From contig CAKUEZ010000024.1 of the NCBI GenBank assembly GCA_934646965.1, positions 1 through 23,825 of the forward strand: 23,825 nt of DNA, in the 5' to 3' direction. A program made the translations under genes and the position numbers. Positions 1 to 10,178 of this stretch are shown piece by piece. The notes under the pieces are model-generated. The model was given only the letters and a program-made list of their open reading frames with translations, did not search any database and had not been told where the DNA came from. Position 1 is the first letter of the stretch. Each line of letters opens with the position of its first letter. This DNA is from an uncultured Collinsella sp. GTDB taxonomy: Bacteria; Actinomycetota; Coriobacteriia; Coriobacteriales; Coriobacteriaceae.

Positions 1-567
1 CTCGATGAGTTGGGCCGCCTGCCGGGCATCGGTCCCAAGTCGGCCCAGCGCATCGCCTATTACCTGCTCGAGGCCGATGCCGAGGAGGCCCGCCGCCTGG
101 CCGAGGCCATCTTGGAGGTCAAGCAGGAGGTTCACTTTTGCAGCCGCTGTTTTAACTACGCTACGGCCGACGAATGCTCTATCTGCCAGGATTCGATGCG
201 CGATACCACCCGCATTTGCGTGGTGGGCGAGCCGCGCGACGTCCAGGCGATTGAGCGTACGGGCAGCTACCACGGCCTCTACCACGTGCTGGGCGGCGTG
301 ATCAGCCCCATGGACAAGATCGGCCCCGAGCAGCTGCATATCCGCGAGCTGCTGGCGCGCCTGGGCCATGAGGATATCCACGAGGTTATCATCGCCACCA
401 ACCCCAATATCGAGGGCGAGACCACGGCGAGCTACCTTGCCCGCACCATCAAACCGCTGGGTGTTGAGGTGTCGCGTCTGGCGAGCGGTCTTCCCGTGGG
501 CGGCGACCTGGAGTATGCCGACGAGCTTACGCTTGGCCGCGCCATCGAGGCCCGCCGCGCGATCTAG
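1..567 (+). CDS. recR: Recombination protein RecR, 5' truncated by the window edge
   Basis: RecR works with RecO and RecF to load RecA on gapped DNA during recombinational repair. The reading frame is open from base 1, so the true start lies upstream; 188 codons are present and the family is about 198 residues, so only some ten residues are missing. Visible in order: the helix-hairpin-helix segment ([14 protein letters not shown]), a four-cysteine zinc finger ([16 protein letters not shown]), then the Toprim domain beginning [15 protein letters not shown] and the conserved C-terminal part with [12 protein letters not shown] and [12 protein letters not shown]. In many bacteria recR follows dnaX and ybaB, which would be expected just outside the window. 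No T-rich terminator directly follows the stop; the next structured element is a perfect palindrome about 60 nt downstream. Confidence 0.97.
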   Translation, partial: LDELGRLPGIGPKSAQRIAYYLLEADAEEARRLAEAILEVKQEVHFCSRCFNYATADECSICQDSMRDTTRICVVGEPRDVQAIERTGSYHGLYHVLGGVISPMDKIGPEQLHIRELLARLGHEDIHEVIIATNPNIEGETTASYLARTIKPLGVEVSRLASGLPVGGDLEYADELTLGRAIEARRAI

Positions 568-627
568 GCATCGAGGCCGTCTACCCCGCGCGGTTCCGCA
601 CGGGCTGGTCATAATTGCCCGCGCGTC

Positions 628-655
628 AGCGCATTTGTTGTACAACAAATGCGCT
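628..655. repeat. 28-bp perfect palindrome downstream of recR
   Basis: The left half AGCGCATTTGTTGT is followed directly by its exact reverse complement, with no spacer. No T-tract follows, so it is not a standard intrinsic terminator. A perfect dyad around TTGTACAA is typical of an operator for a dimeric repressor such as GntR- or TetR-type proteins, but no regulator gene is adjacent. As RNA it could fold into a 12-bp hairpin. It lies about 80 bp upstream of the proposed promoter of the next gene. Confidence 0.6.
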
Positions 656-699
656 TTGCATCCGCTTATCGCGTGGATGCCTCCGCTCGTGTCCCATAT

Positions 700-741
700 T
701 TGCGCATTCGTTGCGCAACCTTTTGCGTTCGCTGATACACT
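700..741 (+). promoter_or_regulatory. Candidate promoter with overlapping inverted repeat for the kinase/FHA operon
   Basis: TTGCGC at 711-716 could be a -35 box, 17 nt before GATACA (734-739); the alternative -10 TACACT at 736-741 gives 19 nt. The same TTGCGC hexamer is the -35 box of the tRNA promoter at 23565. The -35 box lies inside an inverted repeat (TTGCGCA 700-706, TGCGCAA 712-718) whose GCATTCGTTG differs by one base from GCATTTGTTG in the palindrome 72 bp upstream. Overlap of a dyad with a -35 box would suit repression, but this is inference. Confidence 0.35.
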
Positions 742-763
742 CACATAAGGATTTAAATGAATG

Positions 764-788
764 CGCCGCTTTTGAGCGGCGTGTTTTC
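764..788 (+). terminator. Leader hairpin with T-tract just upstream of the first gene of the kinase operon
   Basis: A 7-bp GC stem (CGCCGCT 764-770, AGCGGCG 775-781) with a TTTG loop is followed by TGTTTTCG. It sits 23 nt before the start codon, downstream of the candidate promoter at 711-741. It may terminate read-through from recR or act as a 5' leader attenuator. Confidence 0.5.
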
Positions 789-803
789 GTTGGAGGAGAA
801 CGC

Positions 804-1712
804 ATGCGGCCCGGGGGCACTCAGAAAAAGCATGGCGCCACGCTGCGCATGCGACGCCGGTTGGGTCTGGCGCCTCGGGCATATGTGCTGCTGTCCTGCT
901 CGCTGGCGCTGGTCGTTGCCGGTGTTTCCGCCTATGGCGTGACGGTACCGTCTATGGTGCAGGCGCATACCGCGCGCGAGCTGCGCATGGGGCACAAGGC
1001 AAAAAGCGATTTGGGCACCACAACTGGATATGCTTGGGCGACCGTGGTCGCACACGTTGCGTTTGGCGTTGACGACGCAGATAGTGCCGAGACGCCGGAC
1101 AACGAGGTCACGCTCGCCAACGGCAAGACCATCGTGCTCACCAACACCAAGGTCATCGAGCGACTTTCCAATAACAGCGTATCGGCCGTCGTAAACAAGG
1201 CCGAGCAGCAGAAGGGTCAGGATGCTCAGCAGACGGACAAACCCGGCGGCTCGGGTTCGTCTGGCTCAAGCTCCGGTTCGTCGAGTTCGAGCGGTGGCTC
1301 CGGCTCGGGTTCCACGTCTGGTGGCGGATCCACGAGCGGTGGCTCGACAAGCGGTGGAACCAGTGGTGACGCGAACTCGGGTGGTCTTTCGGCTGCCGAG
1401 GAGGAAAGCATCCACAGCTGGCTCGTGACGAAATACAACATGCTCGACGGCTATGTCTCTCGGGCCAATAGCGTGGTTGCGACCTACAACTCCACAGGCG
1501 ATACCGGGCCGTGCGACAACTTGGTCGGGGATATGTTTGTCATCCGTGCCGAGTTTGGCCGGCAGACCTTTTCGCCCAAGTCAAAGTGGTACCGGCAGTA
1601 CGCCAATCTTTGGGGTTGCTACACCAATCTGTGCCAATGGGTTGGGCATTACGGCGATGACGATGTCGCACTCAACAACTTCAATACCAACGTGGCGGCG
1701 ATTGCCCTATGA
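804..1712 (+). CDS. Membrane-anchored protein with Ser/Gly linker, function unknown
   Basis: I do not recognise this 302-residue protein. ATG 804 is chosen because GGAGGAG lies 791-797 at good spacing; a longer upstream frame has no ribosome site. Layout: basic N-terminus (residues 1-26), one hydrophobic segment (about 27-49) giving an inside-to-outside anchor, an extracytoplasmic stretch (50-147), a nearly pure Ser/Gly/Thr linker (148-194), then a compact C-terminal domain with three cysteines (237, 272, 277) and many aromatic residues. The linker resembles those that space an exposed domain from the membrane or wall. The stop overlaps the next start as ATGA, so this gene is translationally coupled to a Ser/Thr kinase and is probably its partner, substrate or sensor. 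Function is inferred only from position. Confidence 0.8.
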   Translation: MRPGGTQKKHGATLRMRRRLGLAPRAYVLLSCSLALVVAGVSAYGVTVPSMVQAHTARELRMGHKAKSDLGTTTGYAWATVVAHVAFGVDDADSAETPDNEVTLANGKTIVLTNTKVIERLSNNSVSAVVNKAEQQKGQDAQQTDKPGGSGSSGSSSGSSSSSGGSGSGSTSGGGSTSGGSTSGGTSGDANSGGLSAAEEESIHSWLVTKYNMLDGYVSRANSVVATYNSTGDTGPCDNLVGDMFVIRAEFGRQTFSPKSKWYRQYANLWGCYTNLCQWVGHYGDDDVALNNFNTNVAAIAL

Positions 1713-3553
1713 TGACCGGTCTTGTTTCTGCCGCCCCGAGCGCGCTCGACCGCGATCCCATGGTGGGCCTACGCCTGGCGCGCGTCGACGGGTTTGAGCC
1801 TGCCATCGCGCTGGGCCCGGACGAGCTGCCCGTTTACCTGCGCCGCTTTACGATGCTGTTTGCCGACGACACCACCATGCGCCGTGGCGGCATCGGCCGC
1901 GTGACACGTGCCGTCAACGCCCAGGGCGAGGCCGTGGCGCTCAAGCAGCTTATCTTGCCGACGCGCGACGAGTTCGATGACGATGCCGCTTACGAGGTGC
2001 TGGTCACCAAGTTTAAGGCGGCGTTTCGCGAGGAATACGAATGTCACCGTGCCCTTTCGGGCCTCAAGGGCTTTCCCCGCCTGTATGGATGGGGCGAGGT
2101 CGACGGCGTGCCCGCGATCGTTATGGAGTGGGTCGAGGGCGAGACACTTGCTCGCCTGCGCCCGCGTCTAGCCGTGGATGATGCCGGTCGTCTGTCGCCG
2201 CTCGTGGCGGCGCTTCTAGGTCGCGATCTGTTCGACCTGCTGTGCCGCATGAACCTGGTGGGGGAGGGCTTTGTCCATCGCGACATCTCGCCGGCCAATA
2301 TTATGGTTCGCACAGCACGCCTGCCGCTCGACCAACAACTTGCCGAGGGCACGTTTGACCTGTGCCTGATCGACTTTGGTTCGTCGCTTGCCCTCGAGCC
2401 CGCCTCTGCGGTGGCGGGGACCGGCGGCAAGGCGTCGTTTACGGAGCGCTATGCAACGTTGCGCCGCGCGACGGTTGCCTACGCTCCGCCCGAGATGCTC
2501 ACCGACGATATCGCCGACCTGCGTGTTTTGCGCATGTCGCCGGCGATTGACGTGTATGCCGCGGCGAGCACGGTCTATGAGCTCATCGCCGGCGTCGCTC
2601 CGTACGAGGTGGCGCCGGGCGCGTCGGGCACCTCGGGTTCGCGCAAAAAGACGCGTGATATTGCCAGCCCCTATCGTCTCAAGATGGATACGCGGCCCGA
2701 CTATCCCGTTGGCGCCCATGCGCCCGGTTGCGACCTGACCCAGCTGCTGCGGCGTGAGCCCGATGTGGCGCTTGCCGCCGCCGAGCAGGCCCAGCAGCTG
2801 GGGCTCGAGCCGGACTCCGAGGAGCTGCGCGATGCGCTGGCGTTTGTCGATGCCCAGCTGTTCGACGTGATTATGGCCTGCCTGTCCTGCAGCCAGGGAG
2901 ATCGTCCCGAGCCGGCTGCGGTGGAGGCGGCGCTTACGACGTTTTGCGATCACTACGCGCAAAACGTCGGTCGTTCGCTTCGCGGCGAGCCGCTCACGCC
3001 CTGCCCCATGGATGCGTCCGGTCGCATGGTCCGCCGCGCTGTGATGATCGGCACGACGGTTGCCTGCGGCGTGCTGTGGGCTGCTGTCGTGGTGTCGGCG
3101 GCGCTGCTGGTGTCGGGTGCTCGCGCGACGGTTGCCATGGGACCGCTTGTGTGGTCCGGGAAGCTGCCCGGCATCGTCGCCGCGCTGGCGTTGGCGCTGC
3201 CGGGTGTGGCGGGCATTGCCGCCGGTGCCATGTCGCACGATCGCCGCGCGGGGTTCCTACATGGCGTGCTGGCGCTTTCCGCTTGCGAGGTTCCGGTGTT
3301 GGTCGCCGCTGCGTGCGCTGTGTTTTCCCAGCGCGCCGTAGTGAGCGGCCTTGTCGCCGCCTTAATTGCAACATACGCGCTCACGTGGTTTTTGCTGGCG
3401 ATGGACTTTGCCTTTGAGCTTCCCGTCGCGGCGCCGCGACGCGCAAAAACCCAGACGGCGACGCCGCTTGCCGGTGGGGCCGCGGCAGCTCGCGCCTTTG
3501 CCGGGGCGAACGAGGCGCCGTCCGATACGAGTTCAACGACCAAGGAGGTCTAG
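1709..3553 (+). CDS. Membrane-bound eukaryotic-like Ser/Thr protein kinase
   Basis: The 614-residue protein has a complete N-terminal kinase domain: Gly-rich GGIGRV (60-65), catalytic lysine in VALKQ (K79), a helix-C glutamate in FREEYE (about 108), catalytic loop HRDISPANIMV (190-200), LIDFGS (D222-G224), APPEM (259-263) and a conserved D281. All residues needed for phosphotransfer are present. A roughly 130-residue insert or tail follows, then four hydrophobic segments (about 445-470, 485-508, 514-540, 542-569), so the kinase faces the cytoplasm with a C-terminal membrane domain. This differs from the single-TM-plus-PASTA layout of PknB/StkP, and there is no extracellular sensor domain. No Shine-Dalgarno precedes ATG 1709; it overlaps the upstream stop (ATGA), implying coupled translation. 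The FHA gene follows after 3 nt. No PP2C phosphatase gene is in the window. Confidence 0.92.
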   Translation: MMTGLVSAAPSALDRDPMVGLRLARVDGFEPAIALGPDELPVYLRRFTMLFADDTTMRRGGIGRVTRAVNAQGEAVALKQLILPTRDEFDDDAAYEVLVTKFKAAFREEYECHRALSGLKGFPRLYGWGEVDGVPAIVMEWVEGETLARLRPRLAVDDAGRLSPLVAALLGRDLFDLLCRMNLVGEGFVHRDISPANIMVRTARLPLDQQLAEGTFDLCLIDFGSSLALEPASAVAGTGGKASFTERYATLRRATVAYAPPEMLTDDIADLRVLRMSPAIDVYAAASTVYELIAGVAPYEVAPGASGTSGSRKKTRDIASPYRLKMDTRPDYPVGAHAPGCDLTQLLRREPDVALAAAEQAQQLGLEPDSEELRDALAFVDAQLFDVIMACLSCSQGDRPEPAAVEAALTTFCDHYAQNVGRSLRGEPLTPCPMDASGRMVRRAVMIGTTVACGVLWAAVVVSAALLVSGARATVAMGPLVWSGKLPGIVAALALALPGVAGIAAGAMSHDRRAGFLHGVLALSACEVPVLVAAACAVFSQRAVVSGLVAALIATYALTWFLLAMDFAFELPVAAPRRAKTQTATPLAGGAAAARAFAGANEAPSDTSSTTKEV

Positions 3554-3556
3554 GCC

Positions 3557-4495
3557 ATGGCATCTCAAACCGAGCTCACCCCGTGCGGAGCCATGTTCGA
3601 CATCTTTAAGCGCGCGGCGCACCTGAGCCATATCGAGCTATGCGGCCTGGTGCTCTCGAGCCGCCCGCTCGCCGACGGCCGCAGCCCGCAAAGTCGTGCC
3701 GCCGATCGCTCCTGGGTTTCACGCTTTATCGTGCGCGCTCCGGTCGGCACGCTCCAGCAGCGCTATTTTGCCGATTACGGCACCTCGGCCGCGCGCATCA
3801 TGTCGCATCTTGCCCTGCGCCGTCGCAATCCCATGGATGCCATGGCGATAACCAACATGGTGTGCGGGCCCGCCGGCGAGCCCATGGTGCGGGCGCTCGA
3901 GGAATGCCACCAGGATACGAATCTCTACCGCAATGCGCTCGAGCGCCTGTCGCAGGCGGCGGAGCTTATGCCCGCCGAGCGCGCCGAGGCCGTGCTGGTG
4001 CTGTTTGTCGCCGTCGGATGCTCGGCGGATGTTCGAACCTCGGTGACCTATGCCATCGACTATGCGCATGCGACTTGCGGCGGTGCCACGTCGACCCCGC
4101 GTTCGCTGAGCACCTCGACGGTCGCGGGCGAGCACGAGGCGGCGCCCGCGCACCCGCTGGGCCTGCTGCGCGTGCAAAACGGTTACGTGGTAAGCGCCCC
4201 GCGCTGGATTCAGCCGAGCGAGCAGGGCGTGGAGATCGGAGCGCTGGCCACGGGCGAGGGCGATATCACCGATGTTGGCGACGATGTCTCGGCCCGTCAT
4301 GCCCGCGTGTGGTGCGATGACCAGAATGCCTGGTACGTCGAGGATCTGTCGTCCACCAACGGCACCGTGGTGGTAAGCGGCGCGACGAGCGTCTGCACCC
4401 AGGTCGAGCCCGGCCGCGCTGCCCAACTCAACCCCGGCGACGAGCTCAAGCTCGGCGAATCCACCACCTACGCCATCCTCCTCGGCGCCCTCTAG
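3557..4495 (+). CDS. FHA-domain protein, partner of the upstream Ser/Thr kinase
   Basis: This 312-residue protein carries a C-terminal FHA domain, which binds phosphothreonine peptides. The signatures are SARHARV (245-251), DLSSTNGT (263-270) and LNPGDELKLG (291-300), within about residues 222-312. The N-terminal 200 residues have no family I recognise and are rich in Ala, Arg and short helices; a Ser/Thr/Ala-rich stretch (about 175-197) joins the two halves and could carry phosphosites. No membrane segment or signal peptide is seen. ATG 3557 is chosen because AAGGAGG lies at 3542-3548; the gene starts 3 nt after the kinase stop. By analogy with actinobacterial STPK/FHA pairs, the FHA domain probably reads a threonine phosphorylated by the kinase, but the target is not visible. 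Confidence 0.9.
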   Translation: MASQTELTPCGAMFDIFKRAAHLSHIELCGLVLSSRPLADGRSPQSRAADRSWVSRFIVRAPVGTLQQRYFADYGTSAARIMSHLALRRRNPMDAMAITNMVCGPAGEPMVRALEECHQDTNLYRNALERLSQAAELMPAERAEAVLVLFVAVGCSADVRTSVTYAIDYAHATCGGATSTPRSLSTSTVAGEHEAAPAHPLGLLRVQNGYVVSAPRWIQPSEQGVEIGALATGEGDITDVGDDVSARHARVWCDDQNAWYVEDLSSTNGTVVVSGATSVCTQVEPGRAAQLNPGDELKLGESTTYAILLGAL

Positions 4496-4527
4496 CCGGC
4501 AGTTAGGGACGTTCCTTTTCTGCCGGC
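4495..4527. repeat. REP-like hairpin with GGGACG loop, copy 1
   Basis: Stem arms GCCGGCAG (4495-4502) and CTGCCGGC (4520-4527) enclose the 17-nt loop TTAGGGACGTTCCTTTT. A second element at 10148-10178 has a different stem but a closely similar loop, TTGGGGACGGTCTTAAA. The left arm begins on the last base of the FHA stop codon. A related motif, GGGACACTCCTT, follows at 4533-4544. Conserved loop with variable stem suggests a dispersed repetitive extragenic element rather than a terminator. Confidence 0.55.
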
Positions 4528-4897
4528 ACCCTGGGACACTCCTTGGCGGTCACCCGAGGTAAACCTTTACCGCCCACCTATATTTGCCGAAATTACACTT
4601 GACGGCGGGGTACAATAAACCCGCATGCGGATTTCCGTTGCGGGCGCTTCCCATCGCCGGGGCGTGCCCGGGAGCATCCGGCATGCGGCCTTTGCGGCGC
4701 TCGGTCATGTGCAAGACGGGCGGTCGGACCTGTGGAGCGCGTCAGTCGCCCCTCGCCTCGGCATACCTTCTCTCCACGCCATGTACCTGCTGCTCAGTCT
4801 GCCTGCCAGATGATTGGAAGCAACAACGAAAATCCCATCACGCCAACATCCCGGCGATCGCCGGGGCCTGTATACCTATATGAGAGGAGAGGGGTAT
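4496..4897 (+). other. 402-nt gene-free region and nifJ leader
   Basis: Holds most of the REP-like hairpin (4495-4527), a -10-like TACAAT at 4611-4616, and about 280 nt of GC-rich potential leader. Within the leader are several short dyads: CCGCATGCGG 4621-4630, CCGGG/CCCGG 4657-4671, GTGGAG/CTCCAC 4732-4777, and the perfect 16-bp CCCGGCGATCGCCGGG at 4850-4865, some 17 nt before the ribosome-binding site. I compared it by eye with T-box, TPP, FMN, cobalamin, SRP, 6S and RNase P signatures and recognised none. No convincing small ORF is present. Confidence 0.5.
4599..4616 (+). promoter_or_regulatory. Candidate -10 region for nifJ
   Basis: TACAAT (4611-4616) in the context GGGGTACAATAA resembles -10 elements upstream of other genes here (GGGGTACGATGA at 17869, GGGTATGATGG at 19260). 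TTGACG at 4599-4604 is only 6 nt away, too close to be its -35; TTGCCG at 4584 is 21 nt away. So only the -10 is supported. Confidence 0.3.
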
Positions 4898-8437
<3,540 letters not shown>

Positions 8438-8447
8438 GTCTCTCACC

Positions 8448-8572
8448 GCAGGATCTGAGGGCTAACCTTCGCGGACGTCCTCGGACATGAAAGAACCCCC
8501 GCTGCGCACTACGTGCGGCGGGGGTTCTTTCGTCCTGCGGAGTGTCCGCGAAGGTTAGCCCTCAGATCCTGC
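8448..8572. repeat. 125-nt nested inverted-repeat element around the nifJ terminator
   Basis: The 29-nt arms at 8448-8476 and 8544-8572 are perfect reverse complements; they read from GCAGGATCTGAGGGC on the left. Between them the sequence is again quasi-palindromic and ends in the terminator hairpin at 8489-8531. The whole element could extrude as one long hairpin. Two other intergenic regions here have the same nested plan with different sequence (17716-17780 and 23389-23533). Confidence 0.85.
8489..8531. terminator. Strong bidirectional-type terminator of nifJ
   Basis: GAAAGAACCCCCGC (8489-8502) pairs perfectly with GCGGGGGTTCTTTC (8518-8531), and the inner bases extend the stem with wobble pairs to a short loop near 8508-8512. 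The A-rich foot on one side and T-rich foot on the other would let it work on either strand. Confidence 0.85.
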
Positions 8573-8983
8573 TACGACTACGTCCTCGGATTGTGTGGGC
8601 TGATGAAGGACGTGGTTGGTCGGGCATTCCGTCCCCTTCGCTGTTTCGCGGCTTTGCCGCGAAAGGCGCGCCACTTTGGGTATAGAGGGGGACTTGGTCG
8701 TTGCTGCCTTCTGTCCCTTTGCCGCGAAACGCGCGGCGAGGACTTCTTGGTTATTCCTTTTGATGGATGAAAAGCCGCTTGTTTTTGCAGGGGTGCATAC
8801 TCATCCTATAAGTGCATAGAATCTCGTATAGTGCGAGTAAGATTTTGCGCTGTCCGTTTTGTGTTTAGCAAAGATATAGTTTGCATAATCCGGTCTAATC
8901 CACGCTCTATTTAAATAAAGTTGCACGTAAATGGCGTAAACATATCCGAGCAGGGGTTCTGTACGCTGAGCGGATAAAATCGA

Positions 8984-8997
8984 CCGTTCACCGTTCA
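8984..8997. repeat. Tandem heptamer CCGTTCA x2
   Basis: Two exact head-to-tail copies of CCGTTCA lie about 120 nt upstream of arcC inside the AT-rich region. They could be adjacent protein-binding half-sites; chance duplication is also possible. Confidence 0.4.
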
Positions 8998-9116
8998 ACT
9001 ATTTTCAAAATGAATAAAATGAGCGATAAAGAGAATATAAACCTTAATAAACTCGCGTATCGCACGGACGCGGGTTATTAATGGGTTGTAGGCCTTTTAC
9101 AGAAAGGATTCCAGCA

Positions 9117-10079
9117 ATGTCTAAGCCTCTTGGCAAGCCCGATCGTATTGTCGTCGCCCTCGGCGGCAACGCCCTCGGCAACAACCCCGTTGAGCAGATC
9201 GAGGCCGTGAGCAACACCGCTCACGCTCTTCTCGGCCTGATCGAGCAGGGCAACGAGATCATCATCACCCACGGCAACGGCCCGCAGGTCGGCATGATCC
9301 AGAACGCCTTCGCCGCTGCCCACGACGCCATCGGTACCCCCGAGATGCCGCTGCCCGAGTGCGGCGCCATGTCCCAGGGCTACATCGGCTATCACCTGCA
9401 GCAGGGCATTGGCCGCGAGATGCACAAGCGCTACAAGCGCTGGCACGCCGCCACCGTCGTCACCCAGATCGAGTGCGACCCCGACGATCCCGCGTTCAAG
9501 AACCCGACCAAGCCGATTGGCCCCTTCTACACCGAGGAGCAGGCCAAGGAGTTCATGGCCGAGGATCCCTCCAAGGTCTTCGTCGAGGATTCCGGCCGCG
9601 GCTGGCGTCGCGTCGTCGCTTCCCCCGATCCCAAGAAGATCGTCGAGGCCGACTCCATCCTCAACCTGCTCGACAACGAGTTCATCGTCATCGCCTGCGG
9701 TGGCGGCGGCATCCCCGTCGTCCGCGACTACGAGAACAAGGGCTGCTACAAGGGCGTCCCCGCCGTCATCGACAAGGACCTGGGCGGCGAGCTGCTGGCC
9801 GAGGACTGCGACGCCGACGTTCTGTTCCTGCTGACCGCCGTTGAGCATGTCGCCATCAACTTTGGCAAGCCCAACCAGGAGGAGCTCGAGGACATCACCG
9901 CCGACGAGGCCGAGCGCCTGGCCGACGAGGGCCAGTTCGGCAAGGGTTCCATGGAGCCCAAGGTTCGCGCTGCCATCAAGTTCGCCCGTTCCCGCAAGGG
10001 CCGCACCTGCATCATCGGCGCTCTGGACAAGGCCGCCGAGACCATGGCTGGCCTCTCCGGTACCCGCATCCACGAGTAG
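9117..10079 (+). CDS. arcC: Carbamate kinase
   Basis: Makes ATP from carbamoyl phosphate and ADP, releasing carbamate that decays to ammonia and CO2; usually the last step of arginine deiminase or ureide fermentation. The 320-residue length fits the family (about 310). Motifs: VVALGGNALG (12-21) and THGNGPQVG (51-59), both phosphate/nucleotide-binding elements of the amino-acid-kinase fold, and CGGGGIPV further on. ATG 9117 is supported by AAAGGA at 9103-9108 and by the family start; an in-frame ATG at 9081 lacks a ribosome site. No arginine deiminase or ornithine carbamoyltransferase is adjacent, so the carbamoyl-phosphate source is not shown. The gene is monocistronic, with its own terminator, and has the same strongly biased codon use as nifJ. 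Confidence 0.96.
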   Translation: MSKPLGKPDRIVVALGGNALGNNPVEQIEAVSNTAHALLGLIEQGNEIIITHGNGPQVGMIQNAFAAAHDAIGTPEMPLPECGAMSQGYIGYHLQQGIGREMHKRYKRWHAATVVTQIECDPDDPAFKNPTKPIGPFYTEEQAKEFMAEDPSKVFVEDSGRGWRRVVASPDPKKIVEADSILNLLDNEFIVIACGGGGIPVVRDYENKGCYKGVPAVIDKDLGGELLAEDCDADVLFLLTAVEHVAINFGKPNQEELEDITADEAERLADEGQFGKGSMEPKVRAAIKFARSRKGRTCIIGALDKAAETMAGLSGTRIHE

Positions 10080-10106
10080 TTTCTACTTCATAGCCTCTCT
10101 TCATGA

Positions 10107-10138
10107 GCCCCGCAGTCCGCTCCGACTGCGGGGCTTTT
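10107..10138 (+). terminator. Intrinsic terminator of arcC
   Basis: GCCCCGCAGTC (10107-10117) pairs perfectly with GACTGCGGGGC (10124-10134) around a 6-nt loop and is followed by TTTT. It lies 28 nt after the arcC stop. Confidence 0.92.
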
Positions 10139-10147
10139 GCTATCCAC

Positions 10148-10178
10148 CTAGTCATTGGGGACGGTCTTAAACGACTAG
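10148..10178. repeat. REP-like hairpin with GGGACG loop, copy 2
   Basis: Arms CTAGTC (10148-10153) and GACTAG (10173-10178) enclose a loop containing TTGGGGACGGTCTTAAA (10155-10171), close to the loop of the element at 4495-4527. The right arm overlaps the stop codon of the minus-strand peptidase gene (10175-10177), just as copy 1 overlaps the FHA stop. Confidence 0.5.

Larger units (their letters stand above)
8438..9116. other. 679-nt gene-free region between nifJ and arcC, AT-rich in its right half
   Basis: Left part: the nested terminator element (8448-8572). Middle: GC-rich sequence with the hairpin TTTCGCGGC/GCCGCGAAA (8644-8664) and a second partial copy of TTTGCCGCGAAA near 8717. Right part, about 8780-9095, is markedly AT-rich compared with the rest of the window. 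It holds the dyad CTCG/CGAG with flanking AATCT/AGATT (8820-8844), TATTTAAATA (8908-8917), TATCCG/CGGATA (8943-8976), a tandem heptamer CCGTTCA (8984-8997) and a weak promoter-like pair TTTTCA (9002) and GATAAA (9025), 17 nt apart. No ORF here looks coding. Confidence 0.6.

Noticed and set aside
757..942. A small + strand frame starting in the kinase-operon leader
   Set aside because: It runs through the leader hairpin and overlaps the membrane-protein gene in another frame, and lacks a ribosome site.
1240..1390. CRISPR-like or tandem satellite in the Gly/Ser coding stretch
   Set aside because: The repeats are short codon-level repeats in frame with the 302-residue protein and simply encode its flexible linker.
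4620..4890. T-box, TPP, FMN or cobalamin riboswitch, or 6S/RNase P/SRP RNA in the nifJ leader
   Set aside because: None of the diagnostic conserved stretches I know for these classes could be found by eye.
8616..8819. A small + strand frame of 67 codons in the nifJ-arcC gap
   Set aside because: No ribosome-binding site, composition follows the local hairpins, and no family resemblance.
9000..9030. ArgR box upstream of arcC
   Set aside because: AATGAATAAAATGAG contains only one half of the TGAATAAAAATTCA-type consensus; the other half is missing.
9078..10073. A 331-codon minus-strand frame opposite arcC
   Set aside because: Shadow of biased codons; Val/Gly/Leu-rich with no family features.
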